A DNA stretch of 64,000 nt from Candidatus Thiodiazotropha endoloripes (GCF_001708965.1 NZ_LVJW01000003.1:992001-1056000); one strand, 5' to 3'. Positions 48,902 through 58,560 are shown, counted from the first letter of the stretch. Translations and numbers: made by a program. Notes: generated from the sequence alone by a model not told the origin.

Positions 48902-49793
48902 CGTCACGCCCCCAGAAGTCGTAGAAATTAAACCAGTTGTAGGGTGCGTGACGGGCATAGTGCTCCAATCTGTCCGCATAGCGCTGGGTCCAGGATTGCA
49001 ACATCTCCTCCCGACGTCCCCGTTCAAGTTCCACCCGATCGGTAAAATGCTCCATACGGATCTGATAGCGGTTTCCCCCTAGGTAGAGTCCGAAGAAGAG
49101 AAATACCGGACACTTCATGATCGAGGCAAGCAGCATCGGGCCCTGGGGAAAGGTGGTCTCCCGGCCGAGAAACTGGCACTGCACGGTTTTGTTGGGATCG
49201 GTGACCCGGTCACCCAGCAGACCGAGGATGCCGCCCTGATCGACCACCTCCTGGGCTTTGATCAGGGTATCCGGTCGGCCCAGCTCGATGATGCTGTCGA
49301 CGAGCGATGGGTTCAGCTCGGAGAAGACCTGCATCATCATCTCGTTGTGTTGAGGATACATGAGGATCTTCAGCGGCAGTTCCCGTTTTGTGATGGCCGT
49401 GGCGCGAAGAATCTCAAAACTGCCAAGATGGGAGCCGAGCAGAATACAGCCCTGATTGGCGTCCAGATGTTGGGCGATCAGCTTGTGGTTGTGGATCTCC
49501 AGATCGAAGTAGTCATAGCGATCCGCCATCAGGAATACCCGGTCCAGGATGGTGGCTGAGAAGGTGTGTATGTGTTTGGCGTTATCGAGCAGGTTGGCAG
49601 GGCGGTCCAGGGTAAGATTGAGGTAATCGGTCGAGGCACGCCGCTGGGTGGATCCGGTGATCAGGAAGTAGAGGGTGATCGGGTAGAGAATCAGGCGAGC
49701 GGTGAATCTCCCCAGATTCAAGGCAATCCAGAGAATCAGATGGAGCGCACCTGTGGTGCCCCGTTCAACCTGTCCCTGCCATCGTCTGCTCAA
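48888..49793 (-). CDS. LpxL/HtrB-like acyltransferase
   Basis: A 301-residue lysophospholipid/lipid-A-type acyltransferase with an N-terminal membrane helix region (LILWIALNLGRFTARLILYP). The catalytic motif reads LGSHLGSFEILRA, that is H-x4-E rather than the usual H-x4-D. GLLGDRVTDP and VFLFFGLYLGGNRYQIRM are further conserved parts. Such an acyltransferase is a regular member of aryl-polyene clusters and probably esterifies the polyene to a lipid. It overlaps its neighbours by 4 and 14 bp. Confidence 0.88.
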   Translation of the reverse strand: MSRRWQGQVERGTTGALHLILWIALNLGRFTARLILYPITLYFLITGSTQRRASTDYLNLTLDRPANLLDNAKHIHTFSATILDRVFLMADRYDYFDLEIHNHKLIAQHLDANQGCILLGSHLGSFEILRATAITKRELPLKILMYPQHNEMMMQVFSELNPSLVDSIIELGRPDTLIKAQEVVDQGGILGLLGDRVTDPNKTVQCQFLGRETTFPQGPMLLASIMKCPVFLFFGLYLGGNRYQIRMEHFTDRVELERGRREEMLQSWTQRYADRLEHYARHAPYNWFNFYDFWGRDDASE

Positions 49794-50098
49794 AGATTTG
49801 ATCCACTCTCAATATAGGCCAGCTTGCCGGCTGTTATTGTTTGATCATCGACCACACACTCAAAGCTGATCTGGCCGGGTTTCACTCCAGCGCGTAGCTC
49901 AAAGCCCTGTTCAGGCAGCAACGGCTGCATGAATTTGGCCGTGATGATTTCATTGATGCTGAACTCGGGTAGATGGTGTTCAAGCAGCTCGATGACCCGG
50001 TCCAGGATCAAGGTTCCCGGAACGATGGGATTGCCTGGAAAATGGCCGGCCAGACAGGGGTGATCATTGGCAAAGGGTTCTGCTGTTTTGCACCACAC
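49790..50098 (-). CDS. FabZ/FabA-like dehydratase (ApeI-like)
   Basis: A 102-residue hotdog dehydratase. The active-site signature is DHPCLAGHFPGNPIVPGTL, with His in GHFPG. It is shorter than FabZ, as usual for the ApeI type. It follows the ACP gene by 2 bp and overlaps the acyltransferase gene by 4 bp. It probably works with the ApeP-like protein at 41079-41531 in the polyene cycle. Confidence 0.88.
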   Translation of the reverse strand: MWCKTAEPFANDHPCLAGHFPGNPIVPGTLILDRVIELLEHHLPEFSINEIITAKFMQPLLPEQGFELRAGVKPGQISFECVVDDQTITAGKLAYIESGSNL

Positions 50099-50100
50099 AG

Positions 50101-50364
50101 TCAGCGATTATCCACGATGTACTGGGTCAATTTGGATAGGGAAGAGAAGATTTCGGTCAGATTCTCATCGTCTGCTTTTAATTGAATGCCGTATTTCTGT
50201 TTGATACCCAGTGAAAGTTCCAGTGCGTCAATCGAGTCGAGTCCGAGGCCGTCTCTGAACAGGGGCGCTTCTGATTCAATCTCCTCAGCAGTTACGTCTT
50301 CCAGGTTGAGGGTCTCAACGATCAGCTGAGCAACTTCGAGTTCGGTTGGTGATGCACTTTCCAT
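50101..50364 (-). CDS. Acyl carrier protein (pigment cluster)
   Basis: An 87-residue ACP with the phosphopantetheine attachment Ser44 in GLGLDSIDALEL. The four-helix ACP pattern is clear. It is the first gene of the minus-strand cluster. Characterised aryl-polyene clusters normally have two ACPs; only this one is visible here. Confidence 0.93.
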   Translation of the reverse strand: MESASPTELEVAQLIVETLNLEDVTAEEIESEAPLFRDGLGLDSIDALELSLGIKQKYGIQLKADDENLTEIFSSLSKLTQYIVDNR

Positions 50365-50682
50365 CTATCTGTCTATCCGGTGAAATTAGCTAAAAAAGTT
50401 GTTGGCGGAGCAGTGTCTGCGGCAGCAGCCCCTTGAATTCCTATATATTACCGAAAAAACCCAGGATACAACCACTATTCTTTATGGAATCTCTCAATCA
50501 TTGCGAACCAAACAGTCAGTCGATTGGAATGTGGCAATGGAATTTCTTTAATCTGGGTTTTTCGTTTCTGCCGGATGGATACACTTTCAATCGGTTCGTC
50601 TGCACGGCATCTGGATCAGGCCATCCTCCCTTGTCGGGTTGATCCGCTTTACTGAACGCTTTTTTCTGGCACACTCTGTGCG
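50365..50682. promoter_or_regulatory. Divergent promoter region of the pigment cluster and speB
   Basis: A 318-bp AT-rich spacer. On the minus strand, TTGTAT near 50455 and a TATATA-like box about 18 bp further could drive the ACP gene; the match is weak. No operator, riboswitch or hairpin was recognised. speB starts without a good ribosome-binding site. Confidence 0.4.
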
Positions 50683-51591
50683 ATGAAATATCTTGATCTG
50701 CCAAACGCACCTGTTGAATCAGCCGATATCCTTATTCTGCCGGTTCCCTATGAGCGGACTGTCACCTACCAGGGAGGTACAGGCCAGGGACCCGCAGCGA
50801 TTCTCGATGCCAGCAGCCAACTGGAGTTTTATGAAGAGGATGCGGGCTGGTGTCCAAGCCGCCATCTCAAGTCCACGGTGCTGCCATCGGTATGCTTGGA
50901 TGCAGCAACGGAATCAGAGTTCCATCAACAGCTGTTCCAAACGGTGCAGGAGTTGCCACGGGAGAATCTTTTGATTGCGCTTGGCGGGGAGCACTCGATC
51001 ACCCCGGAGTTGGTCTATGCCCGGATGCCTGAGGGGGGCACCATCGTACAGATTGACGCCCATGCGGACCTGAGGCCGAGTTACCATGGCTCGGTCTATA
51101 ACCACGCCTGTCCCATGTACCGGCTCTGGCAGAAGGGTTACTCACTGTTGCAGATCGGTATCCGTTCGCTGCATGAGAGTGAAGCGGAGCTGATCGACAA
51201 ACAGAGCCGGATCACCAGCTATTTCGACCGACAGCTGTTGCAGTCGGAGGTCTGGCAGGAGCTGCTTGAGCGACTGGCATCGCTGCAAGGTCTGGTCTGG
51301 CTGACCATCGATCTGGATGGATTCGATCCGGGGCTGATATCCGGAGTCGGCACACCACAACCAGGGGGGCTGGGCTGGCACCAGGGTGTGACCATTCTGC
51401 AAACCCTGTTGAGCAACCCGTCAGTTGAGCTGGCCGGTATGGATATCGTCGAGCTGGTGCCGGAAGCGAACAGAGTCTCGGATATGCTGGCCGCCAAGCT
51501 GCTGCAGAAAGGTATCTCCTTCTGGGGTATCAGCCGAGGATTCAATCAACACCCTGAAACGGGTTCTCAGATCGGAGTGGTCGATGAGTAG
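50683..51591 (+). CDS. speB: Agmatinase (ureohydrolase)
   Basis: A 302-residue arginase/agmatinase-family Mn enzyme. ALGGEHSITPELVY, then IDAHADLRPSYHGSVYNHA and LTIDLDGFDPG carry the metal ligands (His, and the DAHAD and DLDGFDP aspartates). Position directly before speA supports agmatinase: agmatine to putrescine plus urea. The gene end overlaps the speA ATG by 8 bp, so the two are coupled. Confidence 0.95.
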   Translation: MKYLDLPNAPVESADILILPVPYERTVTYQGGTGQGPAAILDASSQLEFYEEDAGWCPSRHLKSTVLPSVCLDAATESEFHQQLFQTVQELPRENLLIALGGEHSITPELVYARMPEGGTIVQIDAHADLRPSYHGSVYNHACPMYRLWQKGYSLLQIGIRSLHESEAELIDKQSRITSYFDRQLLQSEVWQELLERLASLQGLVWLTIDLDGFDPGLISGVGTPQPGGLGWHQGVTILQTLLSNPSVELAGMDIVELVPEANRVSDMLAAKLLQKGISFWGISRGFNQHPETGSQIGVVDE

Positions 51592-53494
51592 TAACCATTG
51601 GCATCAGCAACAGGCGGAAGCGCTCTACCAGCTCAACCAGTGGGGGAGTGGCTTTTTCACTATTAACGATCAGGGCCACGCGGAGGCGATCACCGACGGT
51701 GTTCACCGGATCGATCTGAAAAAACTCTGTGAAGAGCTGGCGGAACAGCAGCTCAAGCCACCGTTGCTGTTACGCTTTTCGGATATGTTGAAACGGCGTA
51801 TGGATCAGATCAGTAAACGTTTCGATATCGCCATCAACCAGGCGGAATACAGCGGGCGATACTATGGGGTCTATCCGATTAAGGTGAATCAGCAGCGACA
51901 GGTCGTGGAGGAGATTGTCGAGTTCGGTGCGGACTACCATTGGGGCCTGGAAGCCGGCTCCAAACCCGAGCTGCACGCCACCCTGGCAATGCTCGAGGAT
52001 GTGGAGGGGCTGATCATCTGCAACGGCTACAAGGACCAGGAGTTTGTCGATCTGGCGATGATCGGTCTGAAGATGGGCAAGCGGGTCTTTGTGGTGGTGG
52101 AAAAGCCCAATGAGCTCGAACTGATTCTCGATGCGGCAGCCCGATTCGAGGTGAAGCCGCTGATCGGACTGCGCTGTCGGATGGCGACCACCAGTAATGG
52201 CTTGTGGCACGACTCCGGTGGTGATCACTCAAAGTTCGGCCTCTCACCCCGGGAACTGCTGGAGGCGGTCAGCCGACTCAAACAGCTCGATAAACTCGAT
52301 TCCCTGCGGCTGCTGCACTTCCACATCGGCAGCCAGGTGCCGCAGATCCGCTATATCAAGGAGGCGATGCAGGAGGCAGCCCGTTACTTTGTCGAAGTGC
52401 GCCAGTTGGGCGCGCCCATCGAGTTCATGGACGTGGGGGGTGGATTGGGCGTCAACTATGACGGCAACATCTCCGGCAGTAACTCCTCGGTTGACTACAG
52501 CCTGCAGGAGTACGCCAACGATGTGGTGATGGCGTTGAAAAACGTCTGCGATGAGTCGGACCTGCCCTATCCCCATATCATCTCGGAATCGGGTCGCGCC
52601 CTGGTGGCCCATCATGCGGTAATGATCGTCGACGTGATCGGCATCACCCGGCGCATAAACGACACCGCGCCGAGAGAGCCTGATGAGGGCAGCCCGGTTC
52701 AGCTCCGCCAGCTGTGGGATACCCTGGCCGGATTTGATGAGCTTCTGGCGCGGGAGGCGCTGCACGATGTGACCGCCTATCGGGAGGATATCAACAAGTT
52801 GTTTGCCCTGGGACATGCCACACTCTCGGATCGTGCCCATGCGGACGATCTCTATTGGCGGATCATCAGCAAAATCATGACAGCGTTGGATGAGTCGGAG
52901 CTGATTCAACTGGAACCCGGGTTGAACTCGAAGATGGCCGATCGCTACTTCTGCAATTTCTCCGTGTTTCAATCCCTGCCGGACAGCTGGGCGATCAATC
53001 AGGTGTTTCCGGTGATGCCGATCCACCGGCTCGACGAAGAGCCGGACCGCCAGGCGATACTGGTGGACATCACCTGCGATTCCGATGGCAAGATCGAGGA
53101 TTTTCCATTGCAAAACGGCATCTCCCCGACTCTGCCGCTACACACCGAGCGGCCCGGGGAGTCCTATCTGCTTGGGATCTTCCTCACCGGTGCCTACCAG
53201 GAGATCCTGGGTGATCTGCACAACCTGTTTGGCGATACCCATGCGGTGCATATCCGCATGGACGGTGATCACTATGAGCTTGAGCAGGTGGTGACGGGGG
53301 AGTCGGTGGCGGAAGTGCTCGACTATGTCCAGTTCCATGAAAAAGTGCTGCTCGACCGAATGCGTCGTCAACTCCAGGAGGCCCGCCTGCAGGGGCGCAT
53401 CTCGGCCCGTGAGGCGAACCGTTTTCTACGCTGCTATCAGGAGGGATTGCAGGGCTATACCTACCTGGAGGATGAGTCCCCCGGGGCGGTTTGA
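51584..53494 (+). CDS. speA: Biosynthetic arginine decarboxylase
   Basis: A 636-residue PLP-dependent arginine decarboxylase that makes agmatine. The lysine for PLP is in YYGVYPIKVNQQRQVVEEI. The glycine-rich MDVGGGLGVNYDG, substrate-site PHIISESGRALVAHHAV, and the C-terminal VHIRMDGDHYELEQVV are conserved. The frame opens at 51425 inside speB; the ATG at 51584 starts MSSNHWHQQQAEALYQ and matches family length. Confidence 0.97.
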   Translation: MSSNHWHQQQAEALYQLNQWGSGFFTINDQGHAEAITDGVHRIDLKKLCEELAEQQLKPPLLLRFSDMLKRRMDQISKRFDIAINQAEYSGRYYGVYPIKVNQQRQVVEEIVEFGADYHWGLEAGSKPELHATLAMLEDVEGLIICNGYKDQEFVDLAMIGLKMGKRVFVVVEKPNELELILDAAARFEVKPLIGLRCRMATTSNGLWHDSGGDHSKFGLSPRELLEAVSRLKQLDKLDSLRLLHFHIGSQVPQIRYIKEAMQEAARYFVEVRQLGAPIEFMDVGGGLGVNYDGNISGSNSSVDYSLQEYANDVVMALKNVCDESDLPYPHIISESGRALVAHHAVMIVDVIGITRRINDTAPREPDEGSPVQLRQLWDTLAGFDELLAREALHDVTAYREDINKLFALGHATLSDRAHADDLYWRIISKIMTALDESELIQLEPGLNSKMADRYFCNFSVFQSLPDSWAINQVFPVMPIHRLDEEPDRQAILVDITCDSDGKIEDFPLQNGISPTLPLHTERPGESYLLGIFLTGAYQEILGDLHNLFGDTHAVHIRMDGDHYELEQVVTGESVAEVLDYVQFHEKVLLDRMRRQLQEARLQGRISAREANRFLRCYQEGLQGYTYLEDESPGAV

Positions 53495-53549
53495 ACCCTC
53501 GCTGCAGGCAGGCTCAAGGCGGCGGAAAGTGAACTATTGGGTCGCCAGG

Positions 53550-54248
53550 TTAATGGTGACGCCGCTGGTGGGTGGCGGGTGAATGGTATGACCGCAGTTC
53601 GCAGGGGCGTTTCCTGCTCAGTTCCCGAACCTCTCTGTGGGTCAGGCCCGGGTGGTTTTTAAGCTGATAGCCTGCAAAATGGAGTTGCAGAATTGCTTCC
53701 TGAAGGCTGTTGCGCAGTGAGGAGTTGCTCGAGTCCATGTGTTGCGCCAGCTCTTTCAACGGGATCTCCACATGGCTGCCGCGTACGGCCACAGGCAGTT
53801 GCAGCCTTGAAGCCAGGTTCAGCAAGGGATCCAGAGGCGCCACATCCGCCATCTCATGGTGGTGAGCTTTGCCGCTGTAGACCAGTTCCACATCCTTGGG
53901 AATGACCTTCAACTGATCCTCGTAGTGGGATGTCAGCTCTTCACTGACATGGGACTCGCCGTTGATCACACCGCGGATGATCTGGGTGATATCCCGGGCA
54001 GTGCGACAGCAGGGTTTGTGGGCCAGGATTGCCGCCATCAACCGCCGCTGTTCATTGCTCAGATTCGCTGCCTGATAGCCTGACATATTGAACTGACGCT
54101 GGTCGGAGAGGTTACGCAACAGGGCTTCCGTATAGGCGCTATAGCGGGATGTATAGTGAAACAGCTCTTCCGCGCAGCCACCCCAGCCGGGATGACACTC
54201 GGGATAGAACAGCCCATCGACATATTTTGCCTGACTAATCATGGTCAT
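53550..54248 (-). CDS. Conserved-looking protein, unknown
   Basis: A 232-residue cytoplasmic protein that I do not recognise. The N-terminus has a Cys/Trp/Gly cluster (CHPGWGGCAEELFHY) and a CC pair in AHKPCCRTARDITQII. The middle part has a basic-acidic VIPKDVELVYSGKAHHHEM. The C-terminus is helix-rich and basic (LTHREVRELSRKRPCEL). The Cys/His content suggests possible metal binding. It is convergent with speA and divergent from the Wzz-like gene. The first of two nearby ATGs is used because GAGG lies ten bases upstream. Confidence 0.6.
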   Translation of the reverse strand: MTMISQAKYVDGLFYPECHPGWGGCAEELFHYTSRYSAYTEALLRNLSDQRQFNMSGYQAANLSNEQRRLMAAILAHKPCCRTARDITQIIRGVINGESHVSEELTSHYEDQLKVIPKDVELVYSGKAHHHEMADVAPLDPLLNLASRLQLPVAVRGSHVEIPLKELAQHMDSSNSSLRNSLQEAILQLHFAGYQLKNHPGLTHREVRELSRKRPCELRSYHSPATHQRRHH

Positions 54249-54761
54249 ACGTATAAGACCTCGATTGAAGTTAAGACTGTGGCAATTGCAATCACTTCTA
54301 ATGCAAGGATAGAAGGAAAAACAGGTTAGTTAAGGAAGAGTGAAAAACTCCAGTATGGAGAGAGAGTTAGAGTCGCTCTTGTACGCAAGATCCTGGCCAG
54401 ATCAGGGCAAACCGCAGGCTGTGAAATCCCTGGCAGGCGCCAGGCGCGGTGCAAAGTTTCGGCAGCGCTTCAGGTGAATTTGATAACTATATGATTTATA
54501 GTTAAGTTTTTATTTTTCATGGTCGGCTTTGCGGCGGGTGGCATGCACAGGGTGCGGTTGGCAGCACTTCCCGCTATGCCCGAGGTCAAAAAACTCATCG
54601 CAAATTGTCTGCCAAGTGAATATTAGGCTACTTTACTGAATGGATCTCCTTTAGAATGCCAGCTTCAGTCAGACAGTCATATCGGATCCGAAATCATTAT
54701 GAAAAGGATCGCTCATTTTCTGCAGTCACATGATCAGGACAAACTGTAGTAGCAGGGTTAG
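54249..54761. other. Long leader region before the XrtA-type Wzz gene
   Basis: A 513-bp spacer between divergent genes. At 54403-54456 it has a GEMM-like arrangement: CAGGGCAAACC, then ACCGC/GCGGT arms closing a GC-rich hairpin (CCTGGC-AGGC-GCCAGG), then GGTGCAAAG. The remainder is AT-rich (54480-54530) and has no ORF. See the findings for the riboswitch hypothesis. Confidence 0.4.
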
Positions 54762-56375
54762 ATGAACGAAATTATTTACAAGATAAAGAACTATATCCGC
54801 TCAGCCTGGCGTTTCCGCTGGCAGGCGATTGCCGTTTCCTGGATTGTGGCGCTGATCGGCTGGGCCGTGGTCTTTTCGATGCCCTCGAAATATGAGTCGG
54901 AAGCCAAGGTCTATGTGGATACGGAGAGCGTGCTGCGTCCGCTGCTGCAGGGATTGGCTGTACAGAACGACATGAACCAGCGTCTGCATCTGATGACCCG
55001 CACTCTGCTGAGTCATGAGAATCTGAAAAAGCTGCTGATGCTGACCGACATGGATCACAAGGCCTCTTCCCGTGAGGAGGAAGAGAAGCTGATCGACTGG
55101 TTGAGACAAACCATCGTGGTCGATGTCAATCGCCGCACCATTCCCGGCACCCGGGAGACAGAGAACTTCTACACCATTGCCTTCGAATACGACGACCGCT
55201 TCATGGCACAGCGGGTGGTGAAGGTGCTGCTGGATATCTTCGTTGAAAGCGCCCTGGGCGACACCCGCATCGAATCGGATGCGGCCCAGGATTTTTTGCA
55301 GAAACAGATCGTCGAGTATGAGTCCCGTCTGGTCGAAGCGGAAAACAAACTGACCGAATTCAAACGCAAAAACGTCGATACCCTGCCCAGGGAGAGTGGC
55401 GGCATCTTCGCCCGTCTGGAGTCCGCCCGGGCGGATCTGGAGACGGTTCAGCTGGAGTACAAAGAGGCGAGAATCCGACGGGATGAGCTGAAGAATCAAT
55501 ACAACACAACCCTGGCTGAGGAGCAGCGTCGCCAGGAGAGTCTGGGGCTTTCGGCGGCATCCTCATCACCAATGGGGCAGCGCCTGCTGGCGATGCAGAC
55601 CCGCCTGGATGAACTGCTGCTGCGCTATACGGATCAGCATCCGAATGTACAGGAGCTGAAATCGAAGATCGAAGAACTGAGAAAGCAGGCCGCCAGTCAA
55701 CCGGTGACCACGGTGGCTCCGATTTCCAACACCACACCTGGCGTCTCTTCCGCACTGGAAGAGCTGAAGCTTGCCTATCGTCAGTCTGAAGTCGACTTAA
55801 GGGCGATACGCCTGCGCAACGATGAGTATCAGGATCGGGTCGACGAGATCAGAAAGAAACTCGATACCCTGCCCAAGGTGGAAGCGGAGCTGACCCGTCT
55901 CAACCGCGACTACAACATCAACAAGACGAACTATCAGGAGCTGGTCCAGCGACTCGAATCGGCGAAGATGTCCGAGCGGGCCGACGAGGCGGGCGACAAT
56001 CTGAAGTTCCGCGTGGTCGAGCCGCCGAAAGTCCCCTTGCTGCCGGTAGGACCCAAACGGCTGCTGTTGACCATTGGCGTGCTGATCGCCGCACTCGGTA
56101 TCGGTGGCGCCCTGGCCTTCCTGCTGTCTCAGTTGAAACCGGTCTATTTCGACATGCGGACCCTCGGCACCGAGCTCGAGTTTCCGGTAGTGGGTCAGGT
56201 CTCAAGAGTTATGACCGATAAAGTGAAGACCAGACGGCGGGTGGCGATCAGTGGCTTCATAACCATGTTCGTCCTGTTGATCCTGCTGTTCATCGGCATT
56301 GTTGCCGTCTATATGTTCGGCTTGCGGGACGATATCCTGCTGATCCTCCAGCAGAGTGGACTGTTTGGCAATTAG
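54762..56375 (+). CDS. XrtA/PEP-CTERM system chain-length determinant (Wzz-like)
   Basis: A 537-residue polysaccharide co-polymerase. It has an N-terminal Wzz domain with a membrane helix (RWQAIAVSWIVALIGWAVVF), a long periplasmic coiled coil, a GNVR-type segment (LTRLNRDYNINKTNYQELVQ), a second helix (LLLTIGVLIAALGIGGALAF) and a third helix near the C-terminus (GFITMFVLLILLFIGIVAVY). The layout and extra C-terminal helix fit the XrtA-associated family. It controls exopolysaccharide chain length in such systems, but here no polymerase, tyrosine kinase or exosortase is adjacent. Confidence 0.85.
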   Translation: MNEIIYKIKNYIRSAWRFRWQAIAVSWIVALIGWAVVFSMPSKYESEAKVYVDTESVLRPLLQGLAVQNDMNQRLHLMTRTLLSHENLKKLLMLTDMDHKASSREEEEKLIDWLRQTIVVDVNRRTIPGTRETENFYTIAFEYDDRFMAQRVVKVLLDIFVESALGDTRIESDAAQDFLQKQIVEYESRLVEAENKLTEFKRKNVDTLPRESGGIFARLESARADLETVQLEYKEARIRRDELKNQYNTTLAEEQRRQESLGLSAASSSPMGQRLLAMQTRLDELLLRYTDQHPNVQELKSKIEELRKQAASQPVTTVAPISNTTPGVSSALEELKLAYRQSEVDLRAIRLRNDEYQDRVDEIRKKLDTLPKVEAELTRLNRDYNINKTNYQELVQRLESAKMSERADEAGDNLKFRVVEPPKVPLLPVGPKRLLLTIGVLIAALGIGGALAFLLSQLKPVYFDMRTLGTELEFPVVGQVSRVMTDKVKTRRRVAISGFITMFVLLILLFIGIVAVYMFGLRDDILLILQQSGLFGN

Positions 56376-56726
56376 TCGAGGTCCTCAGGCGTTCAATTCA
56401 GAGCCATAGCGGGCAGTGGATTGAGCGCCGGTTTGCAGCGAGCGAGCTGCAAAAGGATCGTCCCACCATTCCTTGATTAAAACGGGGATTTCAGGAGTAC
56501 TCCCAGGCAGGACTCAGAACCCGAACTTTGATATATTCCGCCTTTGCTCCACGGGTCAGCAGGATCGATCCGGAGCTTTGTGATCGAAGCGCTGTCAATG
56601 TCTGTTGCAGCAACCGATGGTGCCACGATTACGGAATCCCGTTGGTAGGATGCACAAATAAAGATAACACCATTAACAGAAGGTTTTCCGCCTGGGGCAA
56701 TCCAGAGCGCAGTAGAAGAGGGCGAT
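56376..56726. other. Wzz-glyA intergenic region
   Basis: A 351-bp gap. TTTGCAGC and GCTGCAAA form an 8-bp hairpin at 56432-56453 that may end the upstream transcript, although no T-run follows. The rest is the likely glyA promoter; a ribosome-binding AGAGGG precedes the glyA ATG. No riboswitch was recognised. Confidence 0.4.
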
Positions 56727-57983
56727 ATGTTCAATAAGAGTATGCAGATTCAAGGTTACGATGATGAACTTTGGGCAGCCATTGAGGCCGAAGAGCGTCG
56801 TCAGGAAGAGCACATCGAGCTGATAGCGTCTGAAAACTACACCAGCCCTCGGGTGATGCAGGCACAAGGCGGGGTGATGACCAACAAATACGCCGAAGGT
56901 TATCCCGCCAAACGTTACTACGGTGGCTGTGAAAATGTGGATGTTGCCGAGCAGCTGGCGATCGACCGGGCCAAAGCCCTGTTCGATGCCGACTATGCCA
57001 ATGTGCAACCCCACTCCGGCTCCCAGGCCAATGCGGCGGTCTATATGGCGCTTTGTCAGCCGGGGGATACCATCCTCGGTATGAGTCTGGCCCACGGTGG
57101 CCATCTGACCCACGGCGCCAAGCCCAACTTCTCCGGCAAGATCTACAACGCGGTGCAGTACGGCCTGAATCCGGAGACCGGCGAGATCGATTACGATGAA
57201 GTTGATCGTCTCGCCAGAGAGCACAAGCCGAAGATGATCGTGGCCGGTTTCTCCGCCTACTCACGGGTCGTCGACTGGAAACGATTCCGCGATATTGCCG
57301 ATGAAATCGGTGCCTATCTGTTTGTCGACATGGCCCATGTGGCCGGTCTGATCGCGGCAGGGCACTACCCCAGCCCGGTGCAGATCGCCGATGTCACTAC
57401 CACCACCACACATAAAACCCTGCGCGGTCCCCGCGGCGGTCTGATCCTGGCCAAGTCCAATCCAGAGATTGAGAAGAAGCTCAACTCGCTGGTCTTCCCC
57501 GGCATTCAGGGTGGTCCGCTGATGCATGTGATCGCTGCCAAGGCGGTGGCCTTCAAAGAGGCGATGGAGCCGGAGTACAAAACCTATCAGCGTCAGGTGA
57601 TCGACAATGCCCGCGCCATGGCCCAGGTCTTCATGGATCGGGGTTACGATGTGGTTTCCAAGGGCACCGACGACCATCTGTTCCTGGTCAGCTTCATCGA
57701 AGCGGGCCTGACCGGTAAGGATGTGGATGCCTGGCTTGGCGCGTCCAACATCACCGTGAATAAAAATGCGGTGCCCAACGATCCCCAGTCACCCTTTGTC
57801 ACCTCCGGCATTCGGGTCGGCACACCGGCGGTGACCACCCGCGGCTTCAACAAGTCCGAGTGTGTGGAGCTGGCCGGCTGGATGTGCGATGTGATCGATG
57901 GCCGGGGCGACGAAGCGGTGATCGAAGCGGTCAAGGCCAAAGTGCTGGACATCTGCGCCAAGCATCCGGTCTATGCCGACTGA
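56727..57983 (+). CDS. glyA: Serine hydroxymethyltransferase
   Basis: A 418-residue PLP enzyme that converts serine and THF to glycine and methylene-THF. [20 protein letters not shown] starts the conserved core. The PLP lysine is in [17 protein letters not shown], and [11 protein letters not shown] appears as [12 protein letters not shown]. It is followed by nrdR and ribD, the common glyA-nrdR-ribD order. Confidence 0.98.
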   Translation: MFNKSMQIQGYDDELWAAIEAEERRQEEHIELIASENYTSPRVMQAQGGVMTNKYAEGYPAKRYYGGCENVDVAEQLAIDRAKALFDADYANVQPHSGSQANAAVYMALCQPGDTILGMSLAHGGHLTHGAKPNFSGKIYNAVQYGLNPETGEIDYDEVDRLAREHKPKMIVAGFSAYSRVVDWKRFRDIADEIGAYLFVDMAHVAGLIAAGHYPSPVQIADVTTTTTHKTLRGPRGGLILAKSNPEIEKKLNSLVFPGIQGGPLMHVIAAKAVAFKEAMEPEYKTYQRQVIDNARAMAQVFMDRGYDVVSKGTDDHLFLVSFIEAGLTGKDVDAWLGASNITVNKNAVPNDPQSPFVTSGIRVGTPAVTTRGFNKSECVELAGWMCDVIDGRGDEAVIEAVKAKVLDICAKHPVYAD

Positions 57984-58047
57984 CCATCAATCCAAACGCA
58001 ACCGGGTGCTTAACAGGCGCCCGGACTGCCGCAACCGATAAAGAGCG

Positions 58048-58560
58048 ATGCGCTGTCCATTCTGTGGTGCCCAGGATACCAAGGTGATCGACTCCCGCCT
58101 GGCGGGAGAGGGTGACCAGATCCGCCGGCGCCGGGAGTGCACGGTCTGCAAAGAGCGCTTCACCACCTACGAAACCGCTGAACTCAATCTCCCCTGGGTC
58201 GTCAAGCAGGATGGCAGCCGGGTCCATTTCGATGGCCGCAAACTCCGCGCCGGTATGGATCGGGCTCTGGAGAAGCGGGCCGTCAGTGCCGATCAGGTCG
58301 ATGCGGCGATCAACCACATCACCCGCAAGCTGATGGCGGGCGGGGAGCGGGAGATCAACTCCCTGGCGATCGGTGAACTGGTGATGGAGGAGCTGAAGCA
58401 GCTCGACCAGGTGGCCTATGTGCGCTTCGCCTCGGTCTACCGCAAGTTCGAGGATGTCAACGCCTTCCGCGAAGAGATCGAGCGCCTCGAACAGCAACCC
58501 AGCCCGGAGACCCGGCGTCGCCAGATGGATCTGTTGCCTGATGAGGAAAAAAAGTCTTGA
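58048..58560 (+). CDS. nrdR: Transcriptional repressor NrdR
   Basis: A 170-residue NrdR that represses ribonucleotide reductase genes in response to dNTP/ATP. The zinc ribbon uses Cys3, Cys6, Cys31 and Cys34 ([30 protein letters not shown]). An ATP-cone domain follows ([35 protein letters not shown]). Its stop overlaps the ribD TTG start. Confidence 0.98.
   Translation: MRCPFCGAQDTKVIDSRLAGEGDQIRRRRECTVCKERFTTYETAELNLPWVVKQDGSRVHFDGRKLRAGMDRALEKRAVSADQVDAAINHITRKLMAGGEREINSLAIGELVMEELKQLDQVAYVRFASVYRKFEDVNAFREEIERLEQQPSPETRRRQMDLLPDEEKKS

Noticed and set aside
54534-54560. A sigma-54 promoter before the Wzz-like gene (TGGCATG...GTGCGG)
   Set aside because: The spacing between the GG and GC elements is two bases too long for a -24/-12 promoter.
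56376-56726. A glycine or other riboswitch upstream of glyA
   Set aside because: I could not find conserved riboswitch cores in this stretch; only a simple 8-bp hairpin is present.
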